Assembly (NCBI GenBank): GCA_016219185.1
Contig: JACRBZ010000035.1
Coordinates: forward strand, 1-50,496
Origin: Deltaproteobacteria bacterium
GTDB taxonomy: Bacteria; Desulfobacterota; Desulfobacteria; Desulfobacterales; Desulfatirhabdiaceae
Reading direction: 5' to 3'
Length of the DNA stretch: 50,496 nucleotides
The notes under the pieces: model-generated
The model's database searches: none
The model's input: only the letters and a program-made list of their open reading frames with translations
Told to the model about the DNA's origin: nothing
Shown: in pieces, positions 8,295 through 15,652 of the stretch
Layout: every line of letters starts with the position of its first letter
Numbering within the stretch: position 1 is the first letter of the stretch
Made by a program: the position numbers and the translations under genes

Positions 8295-8666
8295 ATGTGC
8301 TCGGCATTGAAAACGTGTTTCATTGTAAGCGGAGGGCATAACCCATAAGGTTTGATATGATCTGGCGACGTGAATAGAGTGCAAAAAGCTGGTCTTTCTC
8401 TCCCGGTCAGAATCAATCCCTTGTTCAAGAAGCCCGGTTAAAGAGACACCATTTATAAGGGGATTGCTCCGAAAGAGGATGCGGGTATAGCGGTATAATT
8501 GGAGAGTGACCATCACGGCTTTAAGCCCAAAACAGACTGGCAAACAGTGATGATAGTAGTTGAATTCGCTGTATCAAATTGATTTGCATCCTTAGATGGT
8601 ATGGTCAGGTATTCTATAGCGCAGAAATAATGCACTTGCACGTATAAACTGCCGCGGATCGGCTTA
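8295..8666 (+). other. Non-coding stretch upstream of an attC site
   Basis: No frame longer than about 25 codons with a plausible start is seen on the + strand. Frames on the - strand are shadow-like. The stretch may be the decayed 3-prime part of a cassette. I see no clear hairpin or promoter. Confidence 0.3.
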
Positions 8667-8758
8667 CTTGAACGAGTGCGTGAACCGGACGCGCGGGGAC
8701 AAGTGGTGCTGTTTTCTTCAAGCTCCTTGGCCGCGCACCGGTTACGCTGGTGTTGGGC
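8667..8758 (+). other. attC: Integron attC site
   Basis: Left arm GCGTGAACCGG (8678-8688) pairs with CCGGTTACGC (8738-8747) with one unpaired base, and GCGCGG (8691-8696) pairs with CCGCGC (8731-8736). The outer right core is GTTGGGC (8752-8758, fits GTTRRRY), with a degenerate AAC-ended left core near 8667-8673. The arms are imperfect with extrahelical bases, and the loop between them is about 34 bases. This is typical of attC sites and unlike a terminator. The toxin cassette begins immediately after. Confidence 0.75.
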
Positions 8759-8799
8759 GGATCACCTGGAATCACTATGAATAATGGAGGAAAGGCATA

Positions 8800-9126
8800 A
8801 TGGAAAAGGCAGTATGGATGAGCTTCGACCTTGGAGTCAGGGGCGATTATGAAGGCTTGTACGCATGGCTTGACTCAAAAAGAGCCATTGAATGTGGAGA
8901 TAGCTTTGCATTTTTTAAATATGATGTTTCGAAGGATATTGTTGAAAGCCTTAAGAAGGAAATCAAAGAAAATGTGGAAGTAAACAAGAAGACACGTATT
9001 TATGTAATTTTCCGTGATGCTATAACAAAGAAAATGAAAGGAAAATTTATTTTTGGCAGTAGAAAGGCTGCTCCTTGGGCCGGATATTCAGGTAGTCAAG
9101 ATCAGACGGAAGAAGAGGAGCTATAG
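8800..9126 (+). CDS. Putative antitoxin of a PIN-domain toxin pair
   Basis: A 108-residue soluble acidic protein has a strong ribosome binding site (GGAGG about 13 bases upstream). It ends 3 bases before the PIN gene. Segments such as WMSFDLGVRGDYEGLYAWLD and an alternating strand/helix pattern do not match an antitoxin family I know well. The antitoxin role is inferred from its position in front of, and tight spacing to, a PIN toxin. Toxin-antitoxin pairs are frequent in integron arrays and are thought to stabilise them. An attC site ends 41 bases upstream, so the gene opens the cassette. Confidence 0.6.
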   Translation: MEKAVWMSFDLGVRGDYEGLYAWLDSKRAIECGDSFAFFKYDVSKDIVESLKKEIKENVEVNKKTRIYVIFRDAITKKMKGKFIFGSRKAAPWAGYSGSQDQTEEEEL

Positions 9127-9129
9127 CTG

Positions 9130-9549
9130 ATGGAATATGCTCTTGCTGACACGGGTGTGTGGTACGGGATATTTGATAGCCGAGATTCGAGGTATAATGA
9201 GGCACAGTCAAAGGTTGAATTCTTTGACCTTTTCACGATAGTGATTCCATGGCCTACGGTTTATGAAACACTCCGGACTCGTTTTGTGAGAAACAGAACT
9301 GGACTTCAGCTATTTGAGATATTTTTGAAGACCCATCATATTGTGTATATTGACGATGATATCTACAAAAACGAGGCTCTTGACCTATCCATAGAATCCT
9401 CATTGCGAAAACGCAGACCACTCAGCATGGTAGATTGTTTACTTAGGCTGATTATTGATGATCCGAATGTAAAAATAGATTACCTGTTAACCTTTAACCA
9501 GCCTGATTTCATCGATGCATGTAGAAAGAATCGTGTGGAAATTCTGTAA
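9130..9549 (+). CDS. PIN-domain ribonuclease toxin (VapC-like)
   Basis: The 139-residue PIN protein has the acidic residues expected for the active site: Asp7 in ALADTGVWYG, a Glu in PTVYETLRT (about 52), and Asp in SMVDCLLRLIID (about 104). A fourth lies in FNQPDF. PIN toxins cleave tRNA or mRNA and are neutralised by the cognate antitoxin encoded just upstream. The last 214 bases of the gene recur at 15112-15324 as a broken copy that is followed by an attC site. The original copy here is followed instead by unrelated sequence. This suggests that the attC originally belonging to this cassette was lost or moved. Confidence 0.75.
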   Translation: MEYALADTGVWYGIFDSRDSRYNEAQSKVEFFDLFTIVIPWPTVYETLRTRFVRNRTGLQLFEIFLKTHHIVYIDDDIYKNEALDLSIESSLRKRRPLSMVDCLLRLIIDDPNVKIDYLLTFNQPDFIDACRKNRVEIL

Positions 9550-9588
9550 GCAGGCCTCTTGTTTCAGTTGTACAGTTTGGGAGCTGTC

Positions 9589-10443
9589 ATGGTTGAATTG
9601 TCTCAACAGTCGCAAATGGAGTCCCCGCTCTCCGTAAGGGTGGAGTACACACCGTTCATAAACTTCGCGACGCAGCAGAACGCAGTCCCACTGCTTCGGG
9701 CGCTCGCTGTGACGAATTTCTCCGACAAGCAGGCCACTCACCTGGTTGTCCGCGTGTGGAGCGACCCGCCGGTCGTCGCGGAGAAGACGTTGAGGGTGGA
9801 CGCAATAGCCCCGGGTGCGAACTACGCATTTTCGGACTTTGCCCTCACGCTCTTACGCGACCCCCTCCGGAAACAGTCCGAGTGCGAGGAGGGTCACCTG
9901 TGGATTGAAGTCGCCGCCGACGGGGTTATGCCTGCACGGAAGACGTTTCCCTTAAGCGTACTTGCCTACAACGAGTGGTACGGCGTTTCCTCGCTGCCGG
10001 AGATCATCGCCGCCCACGTGCTTCCTAACGACCCCGCCGTGGAGCGCATCCTGGCCGATGCATCGAAGCTGCTGCTGGAGAAGACGAAGGACGGCTCACT
10101 ATCCGGATACCAAAGCGGCGATCCTCGCCGCGCTTACATCCAGGCCGCAGGGATATACTTCGCGTCGGCCCGCCAGAAAATCAGCTATATTAACCCTGGA
10201 GAGAGGGACCCGAAGACGCGCACGGCAGAAGAAATCTGCCCGGAGGAGATCGCCAATGCGGCGGCCCAAGTCCTCACCCTACACATCAGCATGGGCCATG
10301 ATGACCTTGCACGAGAGGCCGCCAACGTGTTCGGCATCACGCGGCTCGGTAACAAGGTGCGGTCGTCCTTCGTGGAGGGCATAGAACTCATGAAGAAGAA
10401 CGGCGGGTGTCGAGTCGAGGAGGAAAACCTCGTCGCACCGTGA
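9589..10443 (+). pseudogene. Internally deleted relic of a DUF4011/DUF3320-type giant helicase
   Basis: Residues 1 to about 195 match the N-terminal region of very large DUF4011 helicase-like proteins: a beta-rich domain, then LAYNEWYGVSSLPEIIAAHV and NDPAVERIL, ending in a YINPGERDPKTRTAEEI-like segment. The remaining 80 residues (PEEIANAAAQVLTLHIS, DDLAREAANVFGITRLGNKV) resemble the DUF3320 domain that ends those proteins. The family is normally well over 1,000 residues, so the whole ATPase core is missing while the reading frame is kept open. ATG 9589 with GGGAG upstream is the likely start. It may be a dead relic, or a stripped adaptor protein maintained by selection. It is placed between the PIN toxin gene and an attC-like site. 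Confidence 0.55.
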
Positions 10444-10497
10444 GGAGGGGAGTATTCGATGCACTTTCTCTGGCCGAAGAAAGGCTTATATCAACGG

Positions 10498-10561
10498 CCT
10501 CAACACGGACTTATTACAGCACTGCCGCACTGTAATAAGCCGGTAAGGCCTGCCGTTATGG
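10498..10561 (+). other. attC: Probable attC site (10-bp perfect stem)
   Basis: CTTATTACAG (10510-10519) pairs perfectly with CTGTAATAAG (10530-10539). The stem continues CGG/CCG past one extrahelical A (10509). A left core CCTCAAC lies at 10498-10504. The right core is either GTTATGG (10555-10561) or GTAAGGC just after the stem. No T-run follows, so it is not a standard terminator. It lies just upstream of an exported-protein gene. Confidence 0.6.
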
Positions 10562-10569
10562 CAAGGACG

Positions 10570-10977
10570 ATGAAAATGAAAACCACGGTAATCGTAGCGG
10601 TCATACTTCTCATTGCGGGGAGTGCCATCGCGTCGCGGGAAGGCGTATTGCCATTCTCTGAATTCAAAATCCAGTCAGAGGGCATCGGTGAGTCCGGCGC
10701 CGTTACCGTCGAAGGAAAGAAGGATTCCGCTGGAAACTACCAAATGATATTGGTAAAGGCTTTCGGCAAGACGATCGAAATCTCTGAAGAACTTCTCGGA
10801 AAAATCCCATCGAAATACCAGAACGGCATCCAGCTTTCCTATGAACGGGGATATGAGGTGCTGGGCGGCAGAACCATTTACATCATGTTCTTGTCAGGAT
10901 TTACTTCCGGAAATAGGGAGAGCTTCGTAATAGAGGTAACAGAGAAAGGGCAACAGAGTATTTTAAAGACGCCATAA
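10570..10977 (+). CDS. Small exported protein of unknown function
   Basis: Starting at ATG 10570 gives about 135 residues with a Sec signal peptide (MKMKTTVIVAVILLIAG, cleavage after SAIA). The mature part is about 110 residues and beta-rich, with SGAVTVEGKKDSAGNYQMI and a FVIEVTEKGQQSI end. I do not recognise a family. An upstream frame to 10459 exists but runs through the attC-like hairpin, so I prefer the later start. The stop codon lies inside the left core of the next attC site (CCATAAC), a typical cassette arrangement. The gene is therefore probably a one-gene cassette. Confidence 0.6.
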   Translation: MKMKTTVIVAVILLIAGSAIASREGVLPFSEFKIQSEGIGESGAVTVEGKKDSAGNYQMILVKAFGKTIEISEELLGKIPSKYQNGIQLSYERGYEVLGGRTIYIMFLSGFTSGNRESFVIEVTEKGQQSILKTP

Positions 10978-11028
10978 CAGATTAATGGAGCCGACTCCCT
11001 ACAGTCGTGGCTCATCATCATGTTGGGT
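10972..11028 (+). other. attC: Integron attC site
   Basis: The left core CCATAAC (10972-10978) overlaps the preceding stop codon. The stem GAGCCGAC (10988-10995) against GTCGTGGCTC (11004-11013) has two extrahelical bases. The right core GTTGGGT is at 11022-11028. The length of 57 bases and the asymmetrical bulges fit attC. Confidence 0.7.
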
Positions 11029-11061
11029 GCGATATTAATCAGAAGTAGAGGAAAACAAAGA

Positions 11062-12246
11062 ATGAAAATTAAACAATTGGATATCGAGGGATTCCGTTCT
11101 CTCCGAAAGGTAAACTGGTCTCCTGGTGACCTCAATGTGATTATTGGTCCCAATGGGACTGGCAAATCAAATTTGCTACGTTTTTTAGAATTAATTTCCA
11201 TATCAGCACAAGGTAAATTAGGTAAATATATTCAATCGTTAGGCGGAATGGACCCAATCGTTTGGGATGGATCCGCCACTTCCATAAAGTTTGTTCTTGA
11301 ATCAACGCCTGAAGGCGGGGAGTTAGGCCCTGAACATTATGAGCTTGAACTTGCTCGGCTAGGGCCAGGGAGTTCTTATAAGGTCGAAAAAGAACTTTTG
11401 ATAAATTCTCATAAATTAAAGAAACGTATTGAAAGAAAACCGTTTAAATTTTTAGAACGTTATTCAAAAACTGCCGTTATTTTTGATGAAAAAGAACGTA
11501 CCTTTACCACCCCTGAAGAGTTTATCTCAGACGAAGAGAGCCTCCTTTCAATAACGTCTGGACCATTTATTAATAATCACTTCATCCCGCCATATCAAAG
11601 GGCACTGGCTTCAATAGCAGTTTATCATGATCTGCATACCAATAAGAATGCTTCCGTTCGTCAACCAGCTATTTCTCGCATGGAAAAGCGAGTTGACCCT
11701 GATGGACAAAATCTTATATCTGTGATGCACACACTTTACACAGGAGACCGTGATTTCAAAAAAGACATTAATTCTGCAATGCAAGCTGCATTTGGCGATG
11801 ATTTTGAAGAGTTAGTTTTCCCACCCGCTTCTGATCAGAGAATTCAAATGCGGATTCGTTGGAAATCACTGAGACGAGAACAATCGGCTGCTGAACTTTC
11901 AGATGGAACACTCCGCTTCTTGTTTTTGTTAACGGTTTTGGCAAGCCCGACACCAGCTCCAATCATTGCAATTGATGAGCCTGAAACAGGTCTCCATCCA
12001 TCAATGCTTCCGCTGGTTGCGGAATATGCGGCTGACGCGGCCAACAGATCTCAAGTCATACTCACAACGCATTCTCCACAATTTCTGGATGCTTTCGTTG
12101 GGGTTCGACCCACGACAACTGTTGCAAAATGGGAAAATGGTGAAACCATATTGCAAACACTGAAAGAGAAAGAACTTGACTACTGGCTGAAGGAATACTC
12201 GCTTGGGTCTCTTTTTAAATCCGGGGAATTGGAGCAAATGGGATGA
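11062..12246 (+). CDS. AAA/OLD-like ABC ATPase of a two-gene defence module
   Basis: This 394-residue ATPase shows Walker A GPNGTGKSN (29-37), a degenerate ABC signature ELSDGTLRFLFLL, Walker B IIAIDEPETGLHP (about 298-310) and an H-loop LTTHSPQF. It has the AAA_21/RecF-like head without a TOPRIM domain. The partner encoded next is a DUF4276 protein that could supply a TOPRIM-like function. ATPase plus TOPRIM-like two-gene layouts include PARIS (AriA/AriB) and related systems, in which the ATPase senses the phage and releases the effector. Start 11062 is chosen over 11020 because MKIKQLDIEGFRSL is the standard N-terminal strand of these ATPases and the upstream residues fall next to the attC core. 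It overlaps the next gene by ATGA. Confidence 0.75.
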   Translation: MKIKQLDIEGFRSLRKVNWSPGDLNVIIGPNGTGKSNLLRFLELISISAQGKLGKYIQSLGGMDPIVWDGSATSIKFVLESTPEGGELGPEHYELELARLGPGSSYKVEKELLINSHKLKKRIERKPFKFLERYSKTAVIFDEKERTFTTPEEFISDEESLLSITSGPFINNHFIPPYQRALASIAVYHDLHTNKNASVRQPAISRMEKRVDPDGQNLISVMHTLYTGDRDFKKDINSAMQAAFGDDFEELVFPPASDQRIQMRIRWKSLRREQSAAELSDGTLRFLFLLTVLASPTPAPIIAIDEPETGLHPSMLPLVAEYAADAANRSQVILTTHSPQFLDAFVGVRPTTTVAKWENGETILQTLKEKELDYWLKEYSLGSLFKSGELEQMG

Positions 12247-12863
12247 AATTTATTCTTTTTGTTGAAGGATATACAGAAGACAAGGCGTTGCCAAAATTTT
12301 TTAGAAAATGGCTTGATCCAAAATTAAACAATCCTATCGGAATCAAAACCGTTCGCTTTGAAGGCTGGCCTGAACTCGTGAAAGATGCTCCGCTGAAAGC
12401 AAAAATGCATTTGAGCGGTCCATATAAAGACGATATTGTTGCTGTAATATCATTATTGGACCTTTACGGTCCGACCTTTTATCCCAATAATCTAAAAGGC
12501 TGCGATGAACGATACAAATGGGCCAAGCTGGATATCGAAAAAAAGGTAAATCATCCAAAATTTTTTCAATTTTTTGCGGTTCATGAAGTTGAGGCTTGGC
12601 TTCTTAGTCAGCCAGAACTCTTCCCTTTGGAAGTCAAAAATGCATTCCCAAAAAAAATCCAAAAACCAGAAACGGTAAACTTCAATGAGCCGCCGGCAAA
12701 ATTACTGGAACGTCTTTATCCTATGCATATGAAGCGGTCATATAAAAAGGTAGTGAATGGCAAAGAGCTTTTCGGCAGACTCGATCCGAACATCGCATAT
12801 CAAAAATGTCCAAAACTTAAAGAACTCATAGACAAAATGCTGGAGTTGGCCCAACCGCATTAA
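12243..12863 (+). CDS. DUF4276-family (TOPRIM-like) protein, partner of the ATPase
   Basis: This 206-residue protein has the DUF4276 pattern: an N-terminal strand with FVEGYTEDKALPKF (Glu8 the first acidic residue), AVISLLDLYGP with a second acidic site, and VHEVEAWLLSQPELF with further acidic residues. The DUF4276 family has been compared with TOPRIM nucleases and commonly follows an AAA ATPase gene, as here. It starts inside the ATPase gene (ATGA overlap) and ends inside the left arm of an attC site, so ATPase and DUF4276 form one cassette of about 1.9 kb. Likely role: the effector nuclease, or an RNase, released or switched on by the ATPase. The effector role is inference. Confidence 0.7.
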   Translation: MKFILFVEGYTEDKALPKFFRKWLDPKLNNPIGIKTVRFEGWPELVKDAPLKAKMHLSGPYKDDIVAVISLLDLYGPTFYPNNLKGCDERYKWAKLDIEKKVNHPKFFQFFAVHEVEAWLLSQPELFPLEVKNAFPKKIQKPETVNFNEPPAKLLERLYPMHMKRSYKKVVNGKELFGRLDPNIAYQKCPKLKELIDKMLELAQPH

Positions 12864-12940
12864 GGCCGACGCCATAAACCTGGCCGGGCGCTACGCGGCA
12901 AGGTGGTGTTGGGTGGCGCGGCTTATGCGGAACGTTGAAC
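12849..12940 (+). other. attC: Integron attC site
   Basis: Left core GCCCAAC (12849-12855) and right core GTTGAAC (12934-12940) both fit consensus. Between them CGCATTAAGGCCGACGCC pairs with GGCGCGGCTTATGCG through small bulges, and the loop contains the rest. The stop codon of the DUF4276 gene lies inside the left arm. This is one of the clearest sites in the window. Confidence 0.85.
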
Positions 12941-13202
12941 ACTGTATGAAACTTGAGATAAGCGGCCTGAGGCAGTTCGAGATCTTTTTTTTAACCTCGG
13001 ATCGTTGCTCATCCTAACCATTTCTATAGGAGAGGCAACTTATGAAAGCGATAAGACTTAAAGGATCCGGTGGGCTCGATCGCCTGACGGTGGTCGAGAT
13101 GAACGAGCCGGGTGCGCCGTGGGAGGGCGAAATCCTGGTGCGGCTGCACGCCAGCTCGCTGAACTATCATGATTATCTGGTCGCGCTTGGGACGATTCCC
13201 AC
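12934..13202 (+). repeat. Direct repeat A, copy 1 (array end plus dehydrogenase 5-prime end)
   Basis: About 270 bases starting at the attC right core GTTGAAC are repeated at 15380-15652 with scattered mismatches. The repeat carries the dehydrogenase leader, its ribosome binding site (GGAGAGG) and the first 54 or so codons. Copy 1 breaks off at 13202, whereas copy 2 continues into the full gene. Confidence 0.85.
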
Positions 13203-13242
13203 CGGCGGATCGGGGTCGGGCCATGATAACACATTAACATAG
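13042..13242 (+). pseudogene. Truncated 5-prime copy of the zinc-type alcohol dehydrogenase
   Basis: The first 54 residues (MKAIRLKGSGGLDRLTVVEM and onward) are nearly identical to the intact dehydrogenase at 15492-16499. The frame then runs into repeat B and stops after 12 unrelated residues. No nucleotide-binding domain is present, so this is a non-functional duplicate created with repeat A. Confidence 0.85.
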
Positions 13243-13284
13243 CTGGTCATTAACCGATAATGGATGTGGTTTTTGGCGCAATAA
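13207..13284 (+). repeat. Direct repeat B, copy 1
   Basis: A 78-base segment beginning GGATCGGGGTCGGGCC is repeated at 15005-15082 with about two mismatches. It contains CATTA/TAATG inverted arms and ends with the first codons of a DUF4276-like gene (MDVVF). Its role is unknown. It may be the promoter/leader of a lost cassette gene. Confidence 0.8.
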
Positions 13285-13466
13285 CAAATATTGTCGAAGG
13301 ACAAACAGAAGAAACTTTCGTTAATAAGATACTCGGGCCGCATTTGAGCACTTTCAATGTCTTCGTCAGTGCACGATGTTTAGAAACTGGGAGAAAACGT
13401 GGCAGAATATTCAGGGGTGGGATGATTTCATATCTTAAGGCCCCAAAAGATATTAAATTAGTAGGG
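13260..13466 (+). pseudogene. N-terminal fragment of a DUF4276-family gene
   Basis: The frame from 13260 (MDVVFGAITNIVEGQTEETF) matches the start of DUF4276 proteins: IVEGQTEETFVNKIL, then ARCLETGRKRGRIFRGGM. After about 65 residues the similarity ends and the frame runs on into the methyltransferase gene in another phase, stopping near 13580. Family members are about 200 residues, so two thirds are missing. It is distinct in sequence from the intact DUF4276 protein at 12243-12863. The first codons lie in repeat B. Confidence 0.65.
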
Positions 13467-13477
13467 AGGGAATTAAG

Positions 13478-14299
13478 TTGGTTAAAAAATCTGGATGGCC
13501 CGTTAATGGGACGGCTTCAGAAGCCTATGAACGATATATTGTTCCCGCATGGATGGGGGAATGGGCGCAACTGCTTGTAGATAGTGCTCGAATTGATATT
13601 GGCAATAAAGTGCTTGATGTAGCTTGTGGTACTGGAGTCGTTGCCAGAAAGGCTGCTCGTCTAATTGGAGCAGACGGGAAGGTTGCAGGGCTTGACGCTG
13701 ATAAAGCCATGCTTATCGCGGCAAAACAGTTCGCTGAGAAGGAGGATATATATCCGATAGAATGGTATCATAGCGACGCTATATCCATGCCATTTGGAAA
13801 AAATGAATATGATGTTGTTTTATGCCAACAGGGCCTTCAGTTTTTTCCTGATAGACTGGCAGCCTTGCAGGAAATGTTTAGGGTAATGGTCCCAAATGGA
13901 CGGATTGCGATTAGTATTTGGAGGTCACTTGATCGTTGCCCATTTTTAGCTGTTCTGGCAGATGTAATTGGGACGTATCTCGGTGCCCATTTAACAACCG
14001 GCTTCCATGCATCATGCTCGCTATTCGACCGTGAGGAAATTCGAGATATGCTAAGTAGTACAGGATTCCATGACAATTATATCCGTCTTGAATCACGAGT
14101 TGCCCGGTATCCATCATTGGAAGAATTTCTCTCAGGGTATCTTTCGGTATTTCCATTTATTGTTGCTAAAATCGTTGAAATGGCAGATGAGGAACGTGTG
14201 AAAATGTTCAGCGAGATTAATAGATCGTTGCAGGTTTATGTTGACGATTACGGTTTAGCAGCACCTATGGAAAGCCATATTATAATAGCAAATAAGTAG
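13478..14299 (+). CDS. Class I SAM-dependent methyltransferase (UbiE-like)
   Basis: This 273-residue protein has motif I VLDVACGTGVVARKAA (about 44-59), an acidic loop GLDADKAML, and a post-I DVVLCQQGLQFFPDRLAALQ typical of UbiE/methyltransferase type 11 small-molecule enzymes. The start is TTG at 13478, 7 bases after a strong GGGAGGG ribosome binding site. No other start has a comparable signal. The substrate is unknown. It follows a truncated DUF4276 gene and precedes a small membrane protein gene, so it is likely an independent cassette-borne gene. No sign of damage. Confidence 0.75.
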   Translation: MVKKSGWPVNGTASEAYERYIVPAWMGEWAQLLVDSARIDIGNKVLDVACGTGVVARKAARLIGADGKVAGLDADKAMLIAAKQFAEKEDIYPIEWYHSDAISMPFGKNEYDVVLCQQGLQFFPDRLAALQEMFRVMVPNGRIAISIWRSLDRCPFLAVLADVIGTYLGAHLTTGFHASCSLFDREEIRDMLSSTGFHDNYIRLESRVARYPSLEEFLSGYLSVFPFIVAKIVEMADEERVKMFSEINRSLQVYVDDYGLAAPMESHIIIANK

Positions 14300-14346
14300 A
14301 GAAAAAATGAAATTTTGAAGCAAAATTATTTTAACCTTTCTCTGCG

Positions 14347-14372
14347 GCCGATCGCATAAAGACAGCGTCGGC
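14347..14372 (+). other. Hairpin, possibly a decayed attC
   Basis: GCCGATCGC (14347-14355) pairs with GCGTCGGC (14365-14372), leaving one extrahelical T, across a 9-base loop. The single unpaired base is attC-like and TTAAC lies 16 bases upstream, but there is no GTTRRRY core downstream. It could simply be a structured spacer. Confidence 0.3.
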
Positions 14373-14400
14373 TGACTTCTGCATTCCGGAGGAGAGCGAA

Positions 14401-14838
14401 GTGACAGAGTCCTATAACGTAGTACTGATTGTGGCGGCATGTCTCAGTGCAGTAGCCGCGATATTACACATTGTCATCATGGTTGGTGGGCCGGCTTGGT
14501 ATCGTTTCTTTGGTGCAGGCGAGCGTTTGGCTACTGCAGCCGAATCTGGGAGTTGGTATCCAGCGGTGGTCACTGTAGCCATTGCGTTGGTTTTGGGTGC
14601 ATGGGCGGTCTATGCATTGTCGGGGGCTGGTGTTGTTCGGCCTTTGCCCTTTCTCAAGATAGCCTTGGTGCTCATCACTGCTGTCTATGTTCTGCGCGGG
14701 ATCGCCGTCTTGCCATTACTGGTGTTCGCAAGAGCAAAGGCTACAGCGTTCTTGCTATGGAGTTCACTCATATGTTTGGGCTTCGGCGCCACTCATTTGC
14801 TCGGGCTTATTCAGGTATGGCCATATCTCGGATGGTAA
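14401..14838 (+). CDS. Small four-TM membrane protein
   Basis: The 145-residue protein has four predicted hydrophobic segments (about 8-28, 53-75, 83-105, 117-138). It starts at GTG 14401 behind a strong GGAGGAG. Charged residues are few. I do not recognise a functional family. Small uncharacterised membrane proteins are common integron cassette products. The 166 bases that follow, up to repeat B copy 2, hold no gene or clear signal. Confidence 0.6.
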   Translation: MTESYNVVLIVAACLSAVAAILHIVIMVGGPAWYRFFGAGERLATAAESGSWYPAVVTVAIALVLGAWAVYALSGAGVVRPLPFLKIALVLITAVYVLRGIAVLPLLVFARAKATAFLLWSSLICLGFGATHLLGLIQVWPYLGW

Positions 14839-15004
14839 TAAAACTGAAGGATATATAAGCGCCCATTGAAAAGATTAAGTAAAAGCAGTTTCCCAACTCG
14901 ACAGTTCAGCAGATACGGAACTACGCAGAGAGAATGCTCTGGTGGGCTACGGTGTTGTCCGATGCGCCCTTGGCGGCAACAGACCGACCAATCAGGGATC
15001 GGAG

Positions 15005-15082
15005 GGATCGGGGTCGGGCCATGATAACGCATTAACATAGCTGGTCATTAACCGATAATGGATGTGGTTTTTTGCGCAATAA
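15005..15082 (+). repeat. Direct repeat B, copy 2
   Basis: Second copy of the 78-base segment at 13207-13284. Here the DUF4276-like start is lost after about six codons and the sequence joins, through about 30 bases, to the toxin remnant. Confidence 0.8.
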
Positions 15083-15111
15083 TAGCTTTTGGGATGGCAA
15101 AAAGAGGAGTT

Positions 15112-15324
15112 TTATTGTGTATATTTAAGATGATACCTACAAAAACGAGGCTCTTGACCTATCCATAGAATCCTCATTGCGAAAACGCAGACCACTCAGC
15201 ATGGTAGATTGTTTACTTAGGCTGATTATTGATGATCCGAATGTAAAAATAGATTACCTATTAACCTTTAACCAGCCTGATTTCATCGATGCATGTAGAA
15301 AGAATCGTGTGGAAATTCTGTAAG
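15112..15324 (+). pseudogene. 3-prime fragment of the PIN toxin gene
   Basis: About 213 bases are nearly identical to the end of the PIN toxin gene (9339-9552), from codons for IVYI to the stop. An Asp codon of the intact gene is changed to TAA early in the fragment and the 5-prime two thirds are absent, so it cannot make toxin. An attC site follows 4 bases later, which is the expected end of a toxin cassette. Confidence 0.85.
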
Positions 15325-15327
15325 ACT

Positions 15328-15386
15328 GCCCAACCCAAACCTTAAACCGGACGCAAAAAGACGCGCCGGTTAAGGTTGCGTTGAAC
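15328..15386 (+). other. attC: Integron attC site
   Basis: Left core GCCCAAC (15328-15334) and right core GTTGAAC (15380-15386) frame the arms CCTTAAACCGG and CCGGTTAAGG, which pair with one extrahelical A. ACGC/GCG pairs inside with another unpaired A, around a short A-rich loop. The 59-base length, two core pairs and one-sided bulges match attC closely. Confidence 0.9.
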
Positions 15387-15652
15387 AATGAATGAAACCT
15401 GAGATAAGCGGCCTGAGACAGTTCGACATCTTTTTTTTAACCTCAGACCGCTCTGCTCATCCTAACCCTTTCAACATAGGAGAGGCAACTTATGAAAGCG
15501 ATGAGACTTAAAGGATCCGGTGGACTCGAGCGCCTGACGGTGGTCGAGATGGACGAGCCGGGTGCGCCGCGGGAGGGCGAAATCCTGGTGCGGCTGCACG
15601 CCAGCTCGCTGAACTATCATGATTATCTGGTCGCGCTTGGGACGATTCCCAC
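15380..15652 (+). repeat. Direct repeat A, copy 2
   Basis: Counterpart of 12934-13202. It includes an untranslated leader with an imperfect inverted repeat (GCGGCCTGAG at 15408-15417 against CTCAGACCGC at 15442-15451) around a T8 run, then the GGAGAGG ribosome binding site and start of the intact dehydrogenase. Confidence 0.85.

Noticed and set aside
13042..13242. Treating the 66-residue dehydrogenase start as a small functional protein
   Set aside because: It is a truncated duplicate made by repeat A, with an unrelated tail.
15408..15451. Inverted repeat in the dehydrogenase leader as a riboswitch
   Set aside because: It is a single long-loop stem with an internal T-run and no known aptamer features.
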